Assembly: GCF_949628265.1 (NCBI RefSeq)
Contig: NC_088790.1
Location: 12,838,545 to 12,902,544, forward strand
From: Cloeon dipterum
Lineage: Eukaryota; Arthropoda; Insecta; Ephemeroptera; Baetidae
Direction of reading: 5' to 3'
DNA: 64,000 bases
Every line of letters begins with the position of its first letter. Position 1 is the stretch's first letter. Of this stretch, positions 1 to 11,217 are shown piece by piece. The notes under the pieces were generated by a model that was not told the DNA's origin, ran no database searches, and worked only from the letters and a program-made list of their open reading frames with translations. The position numbers and the translations under genes are program-made.

Positions 1-2027
1 GGCCTTGAAAGAGTAATGTTTATTGTACAACTTTCTCCAAAATAGTGCAAAAATACAATGCGAATTTTTTCTCACTTTTTCCCTCTCACTCTCTGGTGCG
101 TTCGAAATTTAAATTAATGTGCAAATCTTAGTGCTCTTGTCCTTTAAAACTGAAAAAGGCTCGAATCGCAAATTGTTCCATGTCCATGGTGTCGAGAACG
201 TGCTTGAACTTGCACGCTGTTGACAACATCGGCCTTGTAGTATGTACTTGTTGCACAGAGTGAGTCACGTATTGTTGATGTGCCTCGAGTTCCATGGTTG
301 AGCCACTGCCTTTGCGCGAAACAAACGCCGTATTTTCCAAGCTCCTCCACTCGAGAGCGCAGACTTGGTGCGTAGCCGTATAACCTACACCTGCATGCGT
401 GACTCGGCGTGTGCCCGATCTCTTTCAAGCTCTTCCGCATGGCTACTGCAAAAAAGCGCGTTACTGTTTACCGAGAGAGTTTGTCCATCAGGTTCTTAAC
501 TACATTTATTTTGCAAGACAACTCACCGTGAATACTTAGTTCGATTATTCCGAATCTTTTATTAGATGACTAGGGACTTTATATCTGTGACTAATTCCCT
601 CTTGGTCTAGAGTTTGTTTTTAAAAATAAATTATTAAAAATTAAAAATTTAGTTTAAATATTTTGGCTTTTCCTGTGCTTCTAATTTTCATTTACGACGG
701 GATATTTAATACTTTTGGCTTCTGAAAGAGTTTGTTTTTATTTTAAAAATGATTGAGAAAAGAATATTTCAACACAATTGTCATTTTTCTAAAGCGTTAT
801 GGTTATGCAATAACATAATTCATTGCCACGTTTTATGCTTAAGGAATGCATTATTTCCATTGTTAATGAGAAACTAGAATCGTATTAATTTCGATTCGAG
901 TGTTTTGAAAAGTCTGCGTTTTATTTTCACCATAACTTTTCAATGGTGAGCGTGTGTGAGACAAGATTGGTAACAAATCTCGGTTGCGCCAGAACAGAAT
1001 AATGCAAATCGTCGACGCATTGCAAGACACATTATTGATTGTATGCAAACGCGAATCCGCTCGAACGGAATAAATTAACGCATTCTGCCGCTCTAGGGAG
1101 GGAGACGCGCGAGAAACAGCTGTTACTGGCATGAAGCCGTACTTTGACTCGCTGATCGAGAGCTTGCATGAGCTAATTTTAGCTAGAATTGTCCACTCGG
1201 AAATAAAGCACCTTTAAATGCATCTCTCGCGAAACCATACGTACGTTTAGCGAAAGTTGCATGTCTGTGGCACATTTTAGGTCGCGCGTAGTTAGAGCTT
1301 GTATGCTCGTTAGACGCAACTTACGTAGACGTAATACATTATTAGGCAGTTTGACAGCATTTCGTGGTTTTGCGTAGGCGTCGCGCGCGCCGAGATGTTC
1401 TACAGTCAGGCGTTGGACGCGGGCGAGTCGCTCAACTTGCTGCAAAAATCGCCGATTGGCGCCAGAGAAAAGCGAAGGTAACATCTGCGAGTAGTTAGGA
1501 AAAAACGATATTATTTTGTTGGACAGTACTCTCGCAAAGCGTGATTCCGCAAAAATTAAACGGGTGATTGTCTTAACGTTTCACTTTACAGTGTTGTCAG
1601 AGTATAACAACCAACCGTTTTCTGTCACAGCATGGCACAACAGCCAAAGAGTCCCAACTAAATTCGAACAAAATTTTGAAATTAAAACTTATTATGTCAT
1701 CTTCAAAGTGTAAGAGAAAGACCTGAAAAAGGAAAGGCTCGCCTTTCTACATTGCGGAAAAGTTTCAAGAGACTGATTGTGCGAGCTGAGAAGTCACAAA
1801 AAATTAAAGATATATGCGATCGAATAAACAATACAAACCGGACCAATTCCTGGAAATTGGATATCGACGAGACAATTTCTAAATCGGGCGGCAAAAGAAT
1901 TATTTTGTTTTTAAAAGATACGCCCAGAACGTGTCCCTCTCATGACAATGTCTGTCACTGACATCATCGAAGAAAAGACATAGCCCCAGATTAAACCTCA
2001 TTGTTTCCGTTTTGCAGGCAACTAGTG
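1..2027. other. upstream region of the RNF144-like gene
   Basis: No coding exon can be supported here. The first coding exon of the ubiquitin ligase begins after a splice acceptor at 2016-2017, so at least one non-coding 5' exon and a promoter probably lie in this stretch. The part around 1080-1490 is richer in CG dinucleotides than its surroundings and could hold the promoter, but I see no decisive motif. Short open frames on the minus strand near 128-440 and 1179-1484 show no recognisable protein and no splice partners. Confidence 0.4.
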
Positions 2028-5000
2028 ATGCCCAGCTTCCGGTCGCTAGTGTCTTCGTCGCCGTCGGCTGCGCCAGTCGCCGTACAGCAGCCGCTGAAGG
2101 CGGCTAAACTCGCCATGGGATCCGCGGCCAGCAGCAGCAGCCCCCTGGAAGCAAACAACACAGGGGAGGAGTCCCCCTCGGTGGGGCCCACGAGTAGACT
2201 GATTGCCCCCAGGCCTGCCATTATTCCCTCCCTTGCCTCGCCAAAGGTACAACAGCAATAATTGCTTTTTTAATCTGTTCTGTTTTTTTCCCAGCAAATT
2301 TTCTCCTCTTTTAGTTATTTAAAAAAATCACGCTTCAAATAATTTGTTTATCTTTCATTAGCGTACTCTCATAGTTTTAATTTGTATTTTTAAGGAAGTT
2401 GCTTCAAACAGATTATATTGCTTTTCAAAATCTCATTTTTACAGCTTTTGGAGTTTTTTTTAGATTTAGATTTGATGACAAGACAAAAAACAAATTTTTT
2501 TATTAATTTATATATTTAAACAAAAATCGTGATTGACGCGGATCTTTATTTTCAGCGGCCAATGAAAAGAGACTCGTCATGCGGGAGTCTGCTGTTGGGA
2601 CTGCGGCCCTCTCTCAACCCTGGCAGGTCCAGTTTGTCCATGAGAAAGTGCGAAACCGTAATGGCCCTATCGTCATTGGAGCCAATCAAGCCGCTCAACA
2701 GGTAAAGAGATATTATTGATTGCTATGCAAACGCATTGCTTGTCAGAGATAACAGTCAACTGAGGTCGCTTAGATTTATCAAGTGGTAACTGCAAAACGC
2801 AGTGGGAATTTCTTTCAGACTTAAGCCGGATGAGTTACATACATATTCGTTGAATTAAAGTGTCTGCAAAGGATGTAAATCAACTCATACCTTTTGAATA
2901 TTTTATTTCGTTTGTCATGTACTTTTTTATTATTTTTAGAGTCAATCTCGACATTAAGTCTCTATTTAACAGAAAGATGGATTTCAATTTCTCTTCATAT
3001 CTAATTGGCTTAAACGTTATTTCAGGCTGCGCGTGGCGTCGTCGCGGAATTTGCACTGTTCGCGCTGTTCCAGTTTGGCTTCAATGCGGTTCAGCTCGCG
3101 CTACTCAATCAACACGGTGGTCGAGTCACCAACAACTCAAAATCTGCTCTGCAAAATCTGCCTGACCGAAGTGCCTCAAGCGCAAACCACCACTCTGCAG
3201 CTGTGCCAGTGTGTTTTCTGCACAGAGGTAATCAAACAGCGCTCCACGTGTTCACGTGTGTTTATTTATTTGCTATGAATATTTACAGTGCTTAAGGCAG
3301 TACGTCAGTTTCGAGATCCAGGAGGCAGCCTACGACATCGCATGTCCAGACGCAGGTTGCGAGAAGCAAGGCGTCCTTGGCCTCCAGGAAATCGAATCAT
3401 TAGTTAGCACCGATCTCATGGAAAAGCACCAAAAGTTCAGATTAGACAAAGGTAAATAAAAAAATACTAATAGATAAACTTAACCATGTTAAAAACCAGA
3501 TTATAATGTTACGATGATCTTTTTTTAATTTGCACATTAGTGACACAAATATCAACTATTTTAAAAAATAGTTTTCATATACTAATTTTTAAAATATTTT
3601 TTTTTTATTAATATTTATAATCTTTGTTTGTTTGTTTTTTTCGCTCTGATAATTATAAATCTATTTGTGCTACAGAGGTAGACTTGGACTCGGGCCGAAC
3701 GTGGTGTCCGCGCGCTGGCTGTGAAACCATCTGCACCATCTGCCCTGGGTGTCAGCCGCAGTGCGTCAGCTGCCCATCATGCAGCGACGCCTTCTGCTCA
3801 AGCTGCAAGAAACCTTGGCACCCTGGAGCCCAGTGCAGTCTGGAAAAGTATGTCCTCGTAACACCACCACTTACCACCATAGTGTAACTGATATAATTAA
3901 TTGCAGGAGTGAGAGCTCGTTGATATTCGACCCCGAGAGAATCAAACTCTGTCCTATGTGCAAAGTGCCGATCGAGAAGGACGAGGGTTGCGCCCAAATG
4001 ATGTGCAAGCGGTGCAAACACGTCTTCTGCTGGTACTGCCTCGCCTCCCTTGATGTAAGCACCATTACTTCTTCCTGCTTCTCTGCTGTTTATTTTATTT
4101 TAGTGCTCCGTTTGATTATTTTGCTGGGGAAATTGTCACATTATTCAAAAGCAAATCTTGATTGAGGCGTAATTTATCATTTGAAACTCAATAATTTTAT
4201 ATTCGTGGTAGGGTTGTCACGTATCTGCCTCAGCAACAACAGGATAAAAACGAATTTGTTGAAGAAAATTTATCTTCAATATACTACATTTTATTCTTTG
4301 ATACTTAACTTAATGCAATCTACAACCGGAATCAGCTGATGATGAGAAAGGAGGAATTATTCATAAATGAAATTTATGATTTTAAATTATATTTTTATAT
4401 TTTTCAATATAGATTAAAGATGGCCTAATTACAGAATGTATGTGTGGGCAGTGCCTTCTTCATTGCAAAAGGGCACGGACTGACAAGACCTAACATCTAA
4501 CCTTGGGTCTAATAAAAAATCTCAAATTGTATTAACATTCAAAACCAATTATGTTTAAACTCATCACAACTTGTGTCAAAGCTGAAAATATGGAGCAGAA
4601 AGCTTTTAAAAATTTCTGAGCCGACAAAGAAATTGCGAGGTGATTTTATTTTATTAGTTGCAACAGGAAAGCTAGAAGGGCTGTTCATTTCCATTCAATG
4701 CACAAACCAACTAATGGAATATAAATTTGATCATATAATCAAAATTTGAATATCCTCGCGTTCTTATTTATAAGGCATTCTCAAGCAACAATAACTAATG
4801 TGCATCATTATTAAAATTTATAATGCCTTGCAAATTTTCATCCTTAAAGTGTAAATTGTTGATAATAGAAAATGCCTCTGTTTCAGGACGACTTCCTCTT
4901 GCGCCACTACGACAAGGGACCGTGCAAAAACAAGTTGGGCCATTCAAGGGCGTCGGTGATCTGGCACCGGACGCAGGTGATCGCCATCTTTGCCGGCTTT

Positions 5001-5156
5001 GGCATTCTGTTGCTGGTGGCGTCTCCGCTGCTCTTGCTGGCCGCGCCCTGCATCGTCTGCTGCAAGTGCCGCGTCTGTCAGGAAAAGTACGACGAGACAT
5101 CAGAGAACGCGGCCACCAACCCTGAGTCGGAGCACTTGCAACCCAACCCGCTATGA
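2028..5156 (+). CDS. RNF144: RBR E3 ubiquitin ligase, RNF144A/B family, C-terminal membrane anchor
   Basis: Coding exons are 2028-2246, 2556-2701, 3026-3227, 3289-3451, 3676-3847, 3907-4054 and 4887-5156; all phases agree and give 439 residues. RBR ligases take ubiquitin from an E2 onto a RING2 cysteine before passing it to the substrate. The chain shows RING1 from about residue 163 (CKICLTEV), an in-between-RING segment (TWCPRAGC, then [14 protein letters not shown]) and RING2 ([19 protein letters not shown]), where the Cys of EGCAQ is the expected catalytic residue. After RING2, the stretch [18 protein letters not shown] and a hydrophobic helix followed by CCKCRVC match vertebrate RNF144A closely, where the helix anchors the enzyme to membranes. 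The N-terminal 160 residues are longer than in vertebrate RNF144, Ser-rich, and include [10 protein letters not shown]. The start is the first in-frame ATG of the exon after the 2017 acceptor. A polyadenylation signal AATAAA lies at 6164-6169. Confidence 0.93.
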
Positions 5157-6664
5157 GAGTATTTTCTGTTGTTTCATATGCGTCTGTTGAGCAGAAACAA
5201 TTTGCTGATGTATTTTTGTAAAAAAAAAACTGGTGGTTTCCGACTTGTTTGCGTTATGTGATTGCAATCAGACGAGCAGGTGTGCGACTTCCAGCGACAT
5301 CCGCGTTGCAGGTCTCAAAGCGTTTAGTTAGATTTTGCTGAGAGACTGAGAAAGATTCGACCAGGCCTGCAATTCTGATGATCCGCGAGTTCCATCCTCA
5401 AACCATTTTATCCACAGCTTTGGTGACGCGCTAAAATTGCTTGGATATTTTAAGATGCATGCGTACTTACAGGCTGATTTAGAAAACGGAATCGTACATT
5501 GAACTCTTTGAAATCCAAGGGCAATAACTTGCTTTATGCTGATAACATCGTGATTGGTGCATGAGGCAAAGGCACCGCGCGAATTTATCTATCTAACTCT
5601 TGCCACTTTGAATTTCTCCGCCCAAATCGCGCTCTCGTGAATTTTCTGTACTTAAATGTGATGTCGATTATTATGAAATATATTACCGCCGCAGTTAACC
5701 AAACAGATCGGTGTTGAGCGTGTATGCGATTGATTTAAAAACTTTCCATTAGTTAATACAACGGCAGAAAAGTGACAGATACATGTGAAATACATACAAA
5801 TCTTATTCTTTAGTTTGTGCGTTGAAAATGAATACAACTGTTTATTTTAATATTCAATATTTATAACGTGATATTTTAAATACTATGCTTTAGCGCAGTT
5901 GAATTGTACTTATCGTACCGAGGACAAACTCTGTCGCATGTGTGTTGAGGTGAAACATTGTTCCTACATGATCTTGTGCGTACTTTGAGAAGGGATGTCA
6001 ATCATGTGAACAGAACTTGCAGTTGATTTGGTCGAAACTGTGAAAATGGTGTATTGAATGGAAGGTATAAAGAGACCATTTAAATATTGTACATGATCAC
6101 CACGTTAAATAATAATGTGTATGTCTTTGATATTATTTAATCGCTTCAAAAATGGTTTTCGTAAATAAAACGTAATTCAATTGCAATCACTAATTTTCTA
6201 GTTTTTGTTTTCTTTTCACTCCGTCTGCCCTAATAAGGCGTGTCACATATTTTTCAATGAAAATTAGTTCCACTATATTCGCTTTTTAATCGCCTTCTTA
6301 CAAAATTTTGTCGAGTCTGCCAAAGTACAGGAAGGCACTACCTAAAAATATTTTCTAAGTTATTCAATCTTAATTAAGGAAATTAATTCATCATATTTTC
6401 ATCTTGTTCGTCTTTGATGATCCCGGTTGTTGAGTGTACTATTGCTATGAAAGTTTTAAATTGTTATTAGAAATCAAATTTTAGTTTGATGCTCAAGCGT
6501 GCGTTGGTTGCAAAACCAAGTTTTTCAGGACAAGGTCATTATTGCCTGCGTATATCTGACTAACTTCCTGCCCGCCATCACAGTAACCAATTGAGAGAAA
6601 CACAAACCAGAAGCAAACTTTGAGCTATGATATCTATGAAAATGTGAAACAAACCAGCTGGAAC
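5157..6664. other. RNF144 3' UTR and spacer
   Basis: About 1 kb of AT-rich 3' untranslated sequence follows the ligase stop codon, ending near the AATAAA at 6164-6169. The remaining 500 bases lead into the first exon of the secreted Lys-Pro-Ala protein and should contain its promoter. I see no coding sequence. Confidence 0.5.
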
Positions 6665-8114
6665 ATGCCACTTAAGTTTTTGTTATTAATTTTAGCGTTA
6701 GGATTAGTGCATAAAGAAGTATGGACAGGGAAGAGTTGAAAATAGAAAATTTAAGTAATTTTTAATTCATTTTTAGGCACAATCTGCGGGCATCCAAGGC
6801 AATTCCAACGTGAATCTGCACAACACGCGACGACGTAATATATTTAATACGTTGCTTAACATTAACAACATGCACGTTTTATATTTTCCTCTAAGTGTCG
6901 GCCAAAAGTAATGAAATGGTAATGCATAATTTAATTTAGATCTTGAGAAAAGGGCCAGGCGTGCCTTTATAATCACGTGCTGCAACCAAAATTGTCAGGA
7001 CATGTACACCAAAGTCTACCCTGAACTCTACGGCCCGCCACCTGACACAAACGACACCAACTCGTCCAACAAAGATTACGCCGAGAGTAAAAATGCTGAT
7101 CTTGATGAAAGCCCTCACGAGCAAGACAGAAACGATGAAAAAAGTGATGAGGGCGAGCAAAACGATGACGTTGTTGAGAAAGAGGAAAACGATTTTGAAG
7201 GAAAAAGCAGCACTGACGAGACACCAGGCGTAATGACAGCGTCACCAATAATAAAGTTGGAGGAGATGAAGGCTGCCCCGAAACCAGCCGCGAAGGCTGC
7301 ACCAAAAGCGGCTGCGAAACCAGCCGCAAAGCCTGCACCAAAAGCGGCTGCAAAACCAGCTGCAAAGCCAGTGGCAAAGACGGCTGCAAAGACAGCCGTG
7401 AAACCTGCAGCCAAGCCCGCAGCAAAACCTGCTGCGAAACCAGCCGCCAAGCCAGCAGCAAAATCAGCCGCGAAACCTGCATCAAAAGCACTACCTAAGC
7501 CAGCCGCGAAGCCAGCCGCAAAGCCAGCCGCAAAGCCAGCCGCAAAGCCAGCCGCGAAGCCAGCTGCAAAGCCAGCCGCGAAGCCAGCTGCAAAGCCAGC
7601 CGCCAAACCTGCTGCTAAGTCAGCCGCCAAACCGGCAGCAAAGCCTGCAGCACAACCAGCCGCAAAGGCCAAAGTGGCTGCCAAATCAGCCGTCGTGAAC
7701 AAGCCATCAGCAGCGAAGCCGGCGTCGAAATCGATACCAAAGCCAGCCGCCAAACCCGCGGCCAAACCAGCCGCCAAACCAGCTGCTAAGCCTGCGGCCA
7801 AACCTGCTGCCAAACCTGCTGCCAAGCCAGCCGTGAAGGCTCCAGCACCAGTCAAACCCGCCGTTGTGCCGACTAAAGCGGCTGTTGTTCAAGCGGTCAA
7901 GACAACAGCCGCCCCTGCCAAGGCTCCAGCAGGAGACGAAACCGTGGATATTGATATTCTTGTTGGTGCAGAAATTTTTATTGTATCAAAAAGCTCCATA
8001 CTGATCATTGGGATGGTAATTTTTCAGGAATGGTGGACAATGGAGAAGACAGTAAGGCAACTTTTACAACATAAAATATACATCATCAAAAAACATAAAA
8101 ATGTGCAGTTTTAA
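6665..8114 (+). CDS. secreted Ala/Lys/Pro-repeat protein (unrecognised family)
   Basis: I do not recognise this protein. Exon 1 (6665-6718) encodes a clear signal peptide, MPLKFLLLILALGLVHKE. Exon 2 (6777-6834) ends in phase 1 with HNTRR. Exon 3 starts at 6940 after a TTTAG acceptor and opens with HLEKRARRAF, a likely dibasic processing site, then a CCNQNC cluster. An acidic Asp/Glu/Ser-rich block (about 7055-7215) follows, then roughly 200 residues dominated by repeats of Lys-Pro-Ala-Ala (7253-7920). The acidic-then-basic layout gives a strongly dipolar chain. The frame stays open to 8114, but the last 60 residues (hydrophobic, then Lys/His) may be intronic. The downstream paralogue at 11218-12944 has the same exon order and phases and continues into a glycine-zipper exon. 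This gene may therefore splice into the exon at 9287-10002; the linking donor is unresolved (the only phase-1 candidate is a weak GT at 7966). Confidence 0.7.
7253..7855 (+). repeat. coding minisatellite with a 12-bp unit (Lys-Pro-Ala-Ala)
   Basis: Within the third exon the DNA is a tandem array of the 12-base unit AAGCCAGCCGCA and variants. It is nearly uninterrupted at 7497-7610 and again at 7735-7840. Variants are mostly synonymous third-position changes (GCA/GCG/GCC/GCT), so the protein period is better kept than the DNA period. Such arrays change length easily by slippage or unequal exchange. A shorter, more diverged version occurs at 11560-11760 in the paralogue, with a KQQ-type variant. 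Confidence 0.85.
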
Positions 8115-9286
8115 ATTTATATAGCGACGACAGCAGTAGAAATTGCATTTAGTACAACGAGCCTGTAATTTTACAAATATTTATTGTTATATATTCTATA
8201 TAATTTATGAGAGAAACAGACTTGCTTAAAAACAAGGCCTATATCTTTATTCTCTCCGACGAGTTTCTGATATTTTAGTGTCACATAGTAGCGTTGTATT
8301 TCATGATAAAAATCGAAACACTTTTCCTCTATACATTTTTTAATTCCTTTTTGCTTTTCTTAGAACATTTTTCTATTTATTCTGTTGTTGGCTGCTGCTG
8401 GCAACAGACGTGTTTTCCATGATATAGGTATTTGTGCTTCAGTGTGTGTTTGAAAAGCTGTATGATTGTTTGCTACTGATTTTATATTAAAATGCGTTTT
8501 ACGATCTTTATCATGAAATAGGGCGCTACGGAGACGTCGCTGACAGAAGACCAAAGGAGGAAATTTTTAAGCAACGGAGGATAAAGCCCGTTTCTCTCAT
8601 AATAAGAAACAACTAACGTCGATTTTTGACATCTTAATTTAAAAATTATTATATCCACATATTTTGCCTTAAATATATTCCGTGATCTTAATCTGCATGG
8701 GAAGTGCGGTATAGATTTTCCAAAGTGCATACACATTTCTGGCTATTTTTTTTTTTAATTTTTATTAGCGTTTTTTGTTCTAAAGAAATACGTGCACAAA
8801 TATTTTCATTAAACAAAAACCTTTACTCACAGATGAAGGAAAATGGTGAATACTCTTATCAACTGAATTTTATTCAATGTATTTCAACCTTTTGACTTAT
8901 AGTAAATTTATATTGTCAATTTTTTCAGTCATTTAACATTTTGACTGAAAGTGTTAATCCTTTTGTGATTTTCATACTTAAATAATAACTGTAAATTGTA
9001 TTGAAACATTGAAACCAATTCCTTGACCTTTAAGAACTCTTAACCTATAATCACATTCTATATGTATTTTTTGTGGTTTATGGACTGAATACCAAATTCT
9101 AATTGTTTGGATAACCCGCACTAGATCAGCATAAAAAAATCGGACGGATATAAAACTGCAAATCCAGCACCATCCAGTCACTAACAAAAAATCTTCCACT
9201 TTGCGCAGCTACTTTTTAAAGAAACCCCTTCATTTTAAAGCCCTAAACTTGGGCAATTGCTTAATTAAATCAAAATCTTTCGACAG
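8115..9286. other. AT-rich intron or spacer between the two secreted-protein exon groups
   Basis: About 1.2 kb of AT-rich sequence with no convincing exon. If the exons on either side form one gene this is an intron; if not, it holds a 3' UTR and a promoter. I found no second signal-peptide exon here, which favours the one-gene reading. Confidence 0.4.
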
Positions 9287-10002
9287 CAACGACGACGACG
9301 ACAACAACAACAACCACTCTGCGGCCGACACAAAGGGCGTTCATTCCACCTGTGTTCAACGTGCCCGCGGCCCCACCGCCCACGGCGGCACCAGCTGCGA
9401 CCCCTCCGCCATTCAGGCCGCCGGTGTTTGTGCCTGCGACTCCGCCGCCGATCGTCGCGCAGCCGGTGCCGGCGGCCACTCCGCCGCCGTTCAGGCCTCC
9501 CGTATTCCAGCCGGCGGCGCCGCCGGCCCCCGTTTTCGTGCCGCCGGTGAACACGCCGCCACCGTTCGTGCCGCCCACGCAGCCGCCCTTCAGGCCACCC
9601 GTGGCCAACCCCGCGCCCCCAGCGCCCGTGGTAACCGCGGCGGCGCCGCCGCCCTTCCGGCCGCCGGGGGCTAACCCCTTCCCGATTGCCACCGCGCCAC
9701 CCCCGGCTCCAGGCGGCCCGCCGCAGCAGGCGTGGCGGCCCCCGGGCGGCCCCGTCCCCGCGCCGGCTGGCGCAACCACCGGAAAGGGGTCGTTGGAGAC
9801 CACCACAAAGTTTGACTACGTCGACATTGACCAGATGGTCAACGAGCTAGAGGCGGAAACCACGCCGCCACCCAGCGCCGATAAGGACGCATTTGGAGGC
9901 CTGGACATCGGAGGCATGGTCGGAGGGTTCTTGGGCGGTTTTGCAAGCTCCAACTCAAAGGACGGAAAAAATGATGCCCCCGGGGATGCACCGCCAGAGT
10001 AA
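9287..10002 (+). CDS. Pro-rich exon ending in a glycine-zipper module (last exon of a secreted protein)
   Basis: The exon starts after an acceptor at 9285-9286 and needs one base from an upstream exon (phase 1), so it cannot stand alone. It encodes a run of ten Thr, then about 140 residues of Pro-rich sequence with four copies or variants of PPPFRPP. Next come an acidic VDIDQMVNELEAETTPPP segment and the module AFGGLDIGGMVGGFLGGF, closing with a short hydrophilic tail. GG doublets every four residues give a GxxxGxxxG glycine-zipper pattern. The Pro-rich part is strikingly GC-rich against its AT-rich surroundings. The same module occurs twice in the gene at 11218-12944. The exon most likely belongs to the gene starting at 6665, because phase, position and the lack of another start all fit. 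Function is unknown; a structural, adhesive or cuticle-associated role is only a guess. Confidence 0.7.
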
Positions 10003-11217
10003 TTTTTTATTATCAATATAACCGCTGAGAGAAATAAATTTTATGAATTGTACGTTCATTCACTAATTGTTTTCTCAAGATAAAACCTGATTTTTAACTA
10101 AATATAATTTTTCACCGAAAAATGTTCTTAATAAAACCTTTTTTATATTCCCTCACTGTTTAAACTAATAACCATATCTAAGAGAGACATCAAGCATTGA
10201 GCAATCTTTTAAGAGAAAATCCTTTACGATTGCATTGTGTCAATGGAAACAACAACACGTTATATCATTTTGTCTGATTATTTCTTGAAAAACTGTACAC
10301 AAAACCCGACGGGCCTACAATAGATGCCAAGTCGAGAAATGGGGAGTAAATCAGAATAGCCGGGGTCGTCTCTGAAGGCGGGCTTATTATTATTACGCTA
10401 CGCGTAGAGCATGGATTTCAATCATGATAAAGAAAAAAAGCTTTGCAGAAAATTGGTGAAAAATACTTTTTACGTTAACTTGAAAATTATCTAAAATTAA
10501 GAAAATGCTAAGAATTGAAATCAATTAACTTACAAAACCCCGTTTAACATATTTCGAGAAAATGGCGAATCTGAAATTTAACATTTCTTCGCGGTTCTAA
10601 TTTCATTATTGCACCACCGCAGAGACAAAAAAACTCAATGAAACTTTTGCTACGAACGTATCACAAAATGTTCTTAATTGATGGTCTGTAAAGCTTTTCT
10701 TAAATTAATTGTTGATTAATAGAATACTATACTTGTCAAAAAAAGTAACGAATCGGATCTCACTAGGAAAATAAGATAATTTCATAATTTTAAAATACTC
10801 AATAGCTATATACATAGATCTCATGAACTGGACTTAAAAAATTACACTCTTCTGTTGAAATTTGTTTTCCATTGCGTAAGATCTGCGTTACAGAAAATTA
10901 TTAATTAAAATAAAGTTTAATTTTATATTATATCAGAGTTATCAGATCATATTAAATAACAATTGATAAATCTCAAGTCTCAACTAATACAAAAATCATG
11001 GCTGCAATCATTTATTAAAAATTTGAGGCAGTTGATATTTGCGTGGCAAATTTTTTAGAATTCGAAAATATCAGTAACATGCATATATATTGACAAGGCC
11101 GATCACTCTACATATTAACAGGCCAACTTCCGGAGCGGCCATCATTTTTATTTTACTCGCAGAGGACAAAAGAGTTTTAATGTGAAATATTTGCTCCATG
11201 TCCACCGAACATTCAAC
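10003..11217. other. spacer between glycine-zipper genes
   Basis: About 1.2 kb of AT-rich sequence without coding signal. It holds the 3' end of the upstream gene (an AATAAA lies near 10033) and the promoter of the next secreted-protein gene. Confidence 0.4.

Noticed and set aside
128-440. Two overlapping minus-strand frames of 70 and 98 residues at the left edge
   Set aside because: No family resemblance, no hydrophobic or domain pattern and no splice partner; an AATAAA complement near 19-24 hints at a 3' end of a minus-strand gene but is too little to call one.
6999-7001. Acceptor directly before the ATG at 7002 as the start of the third exon of the Lys-Pro-Ala gene
   Set aside because: It would be out of phase with the signal-peptide and second exons; the acceptor at 6938-6939 restores the frame and adds LEKRARRAF.
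7115-7855. Long Gly/Ala/Phe-rich open frame on the minus strand
   Set aside because: It is the antisense shadow of the Lys-Pro-Ala repeat; a repeat without stops on one strand easily lacks them on the other. It has no signal peptide or splice support.
9270-9806. Gly-rich open frame on the minus strand and an Ala/Arg-rich one on the plus strand
   Set aside because: Both are shadows of the GC-rich Pro-rich exon, whose frame is fixed by the glycine-zipper module shared with the downstream paralogue.
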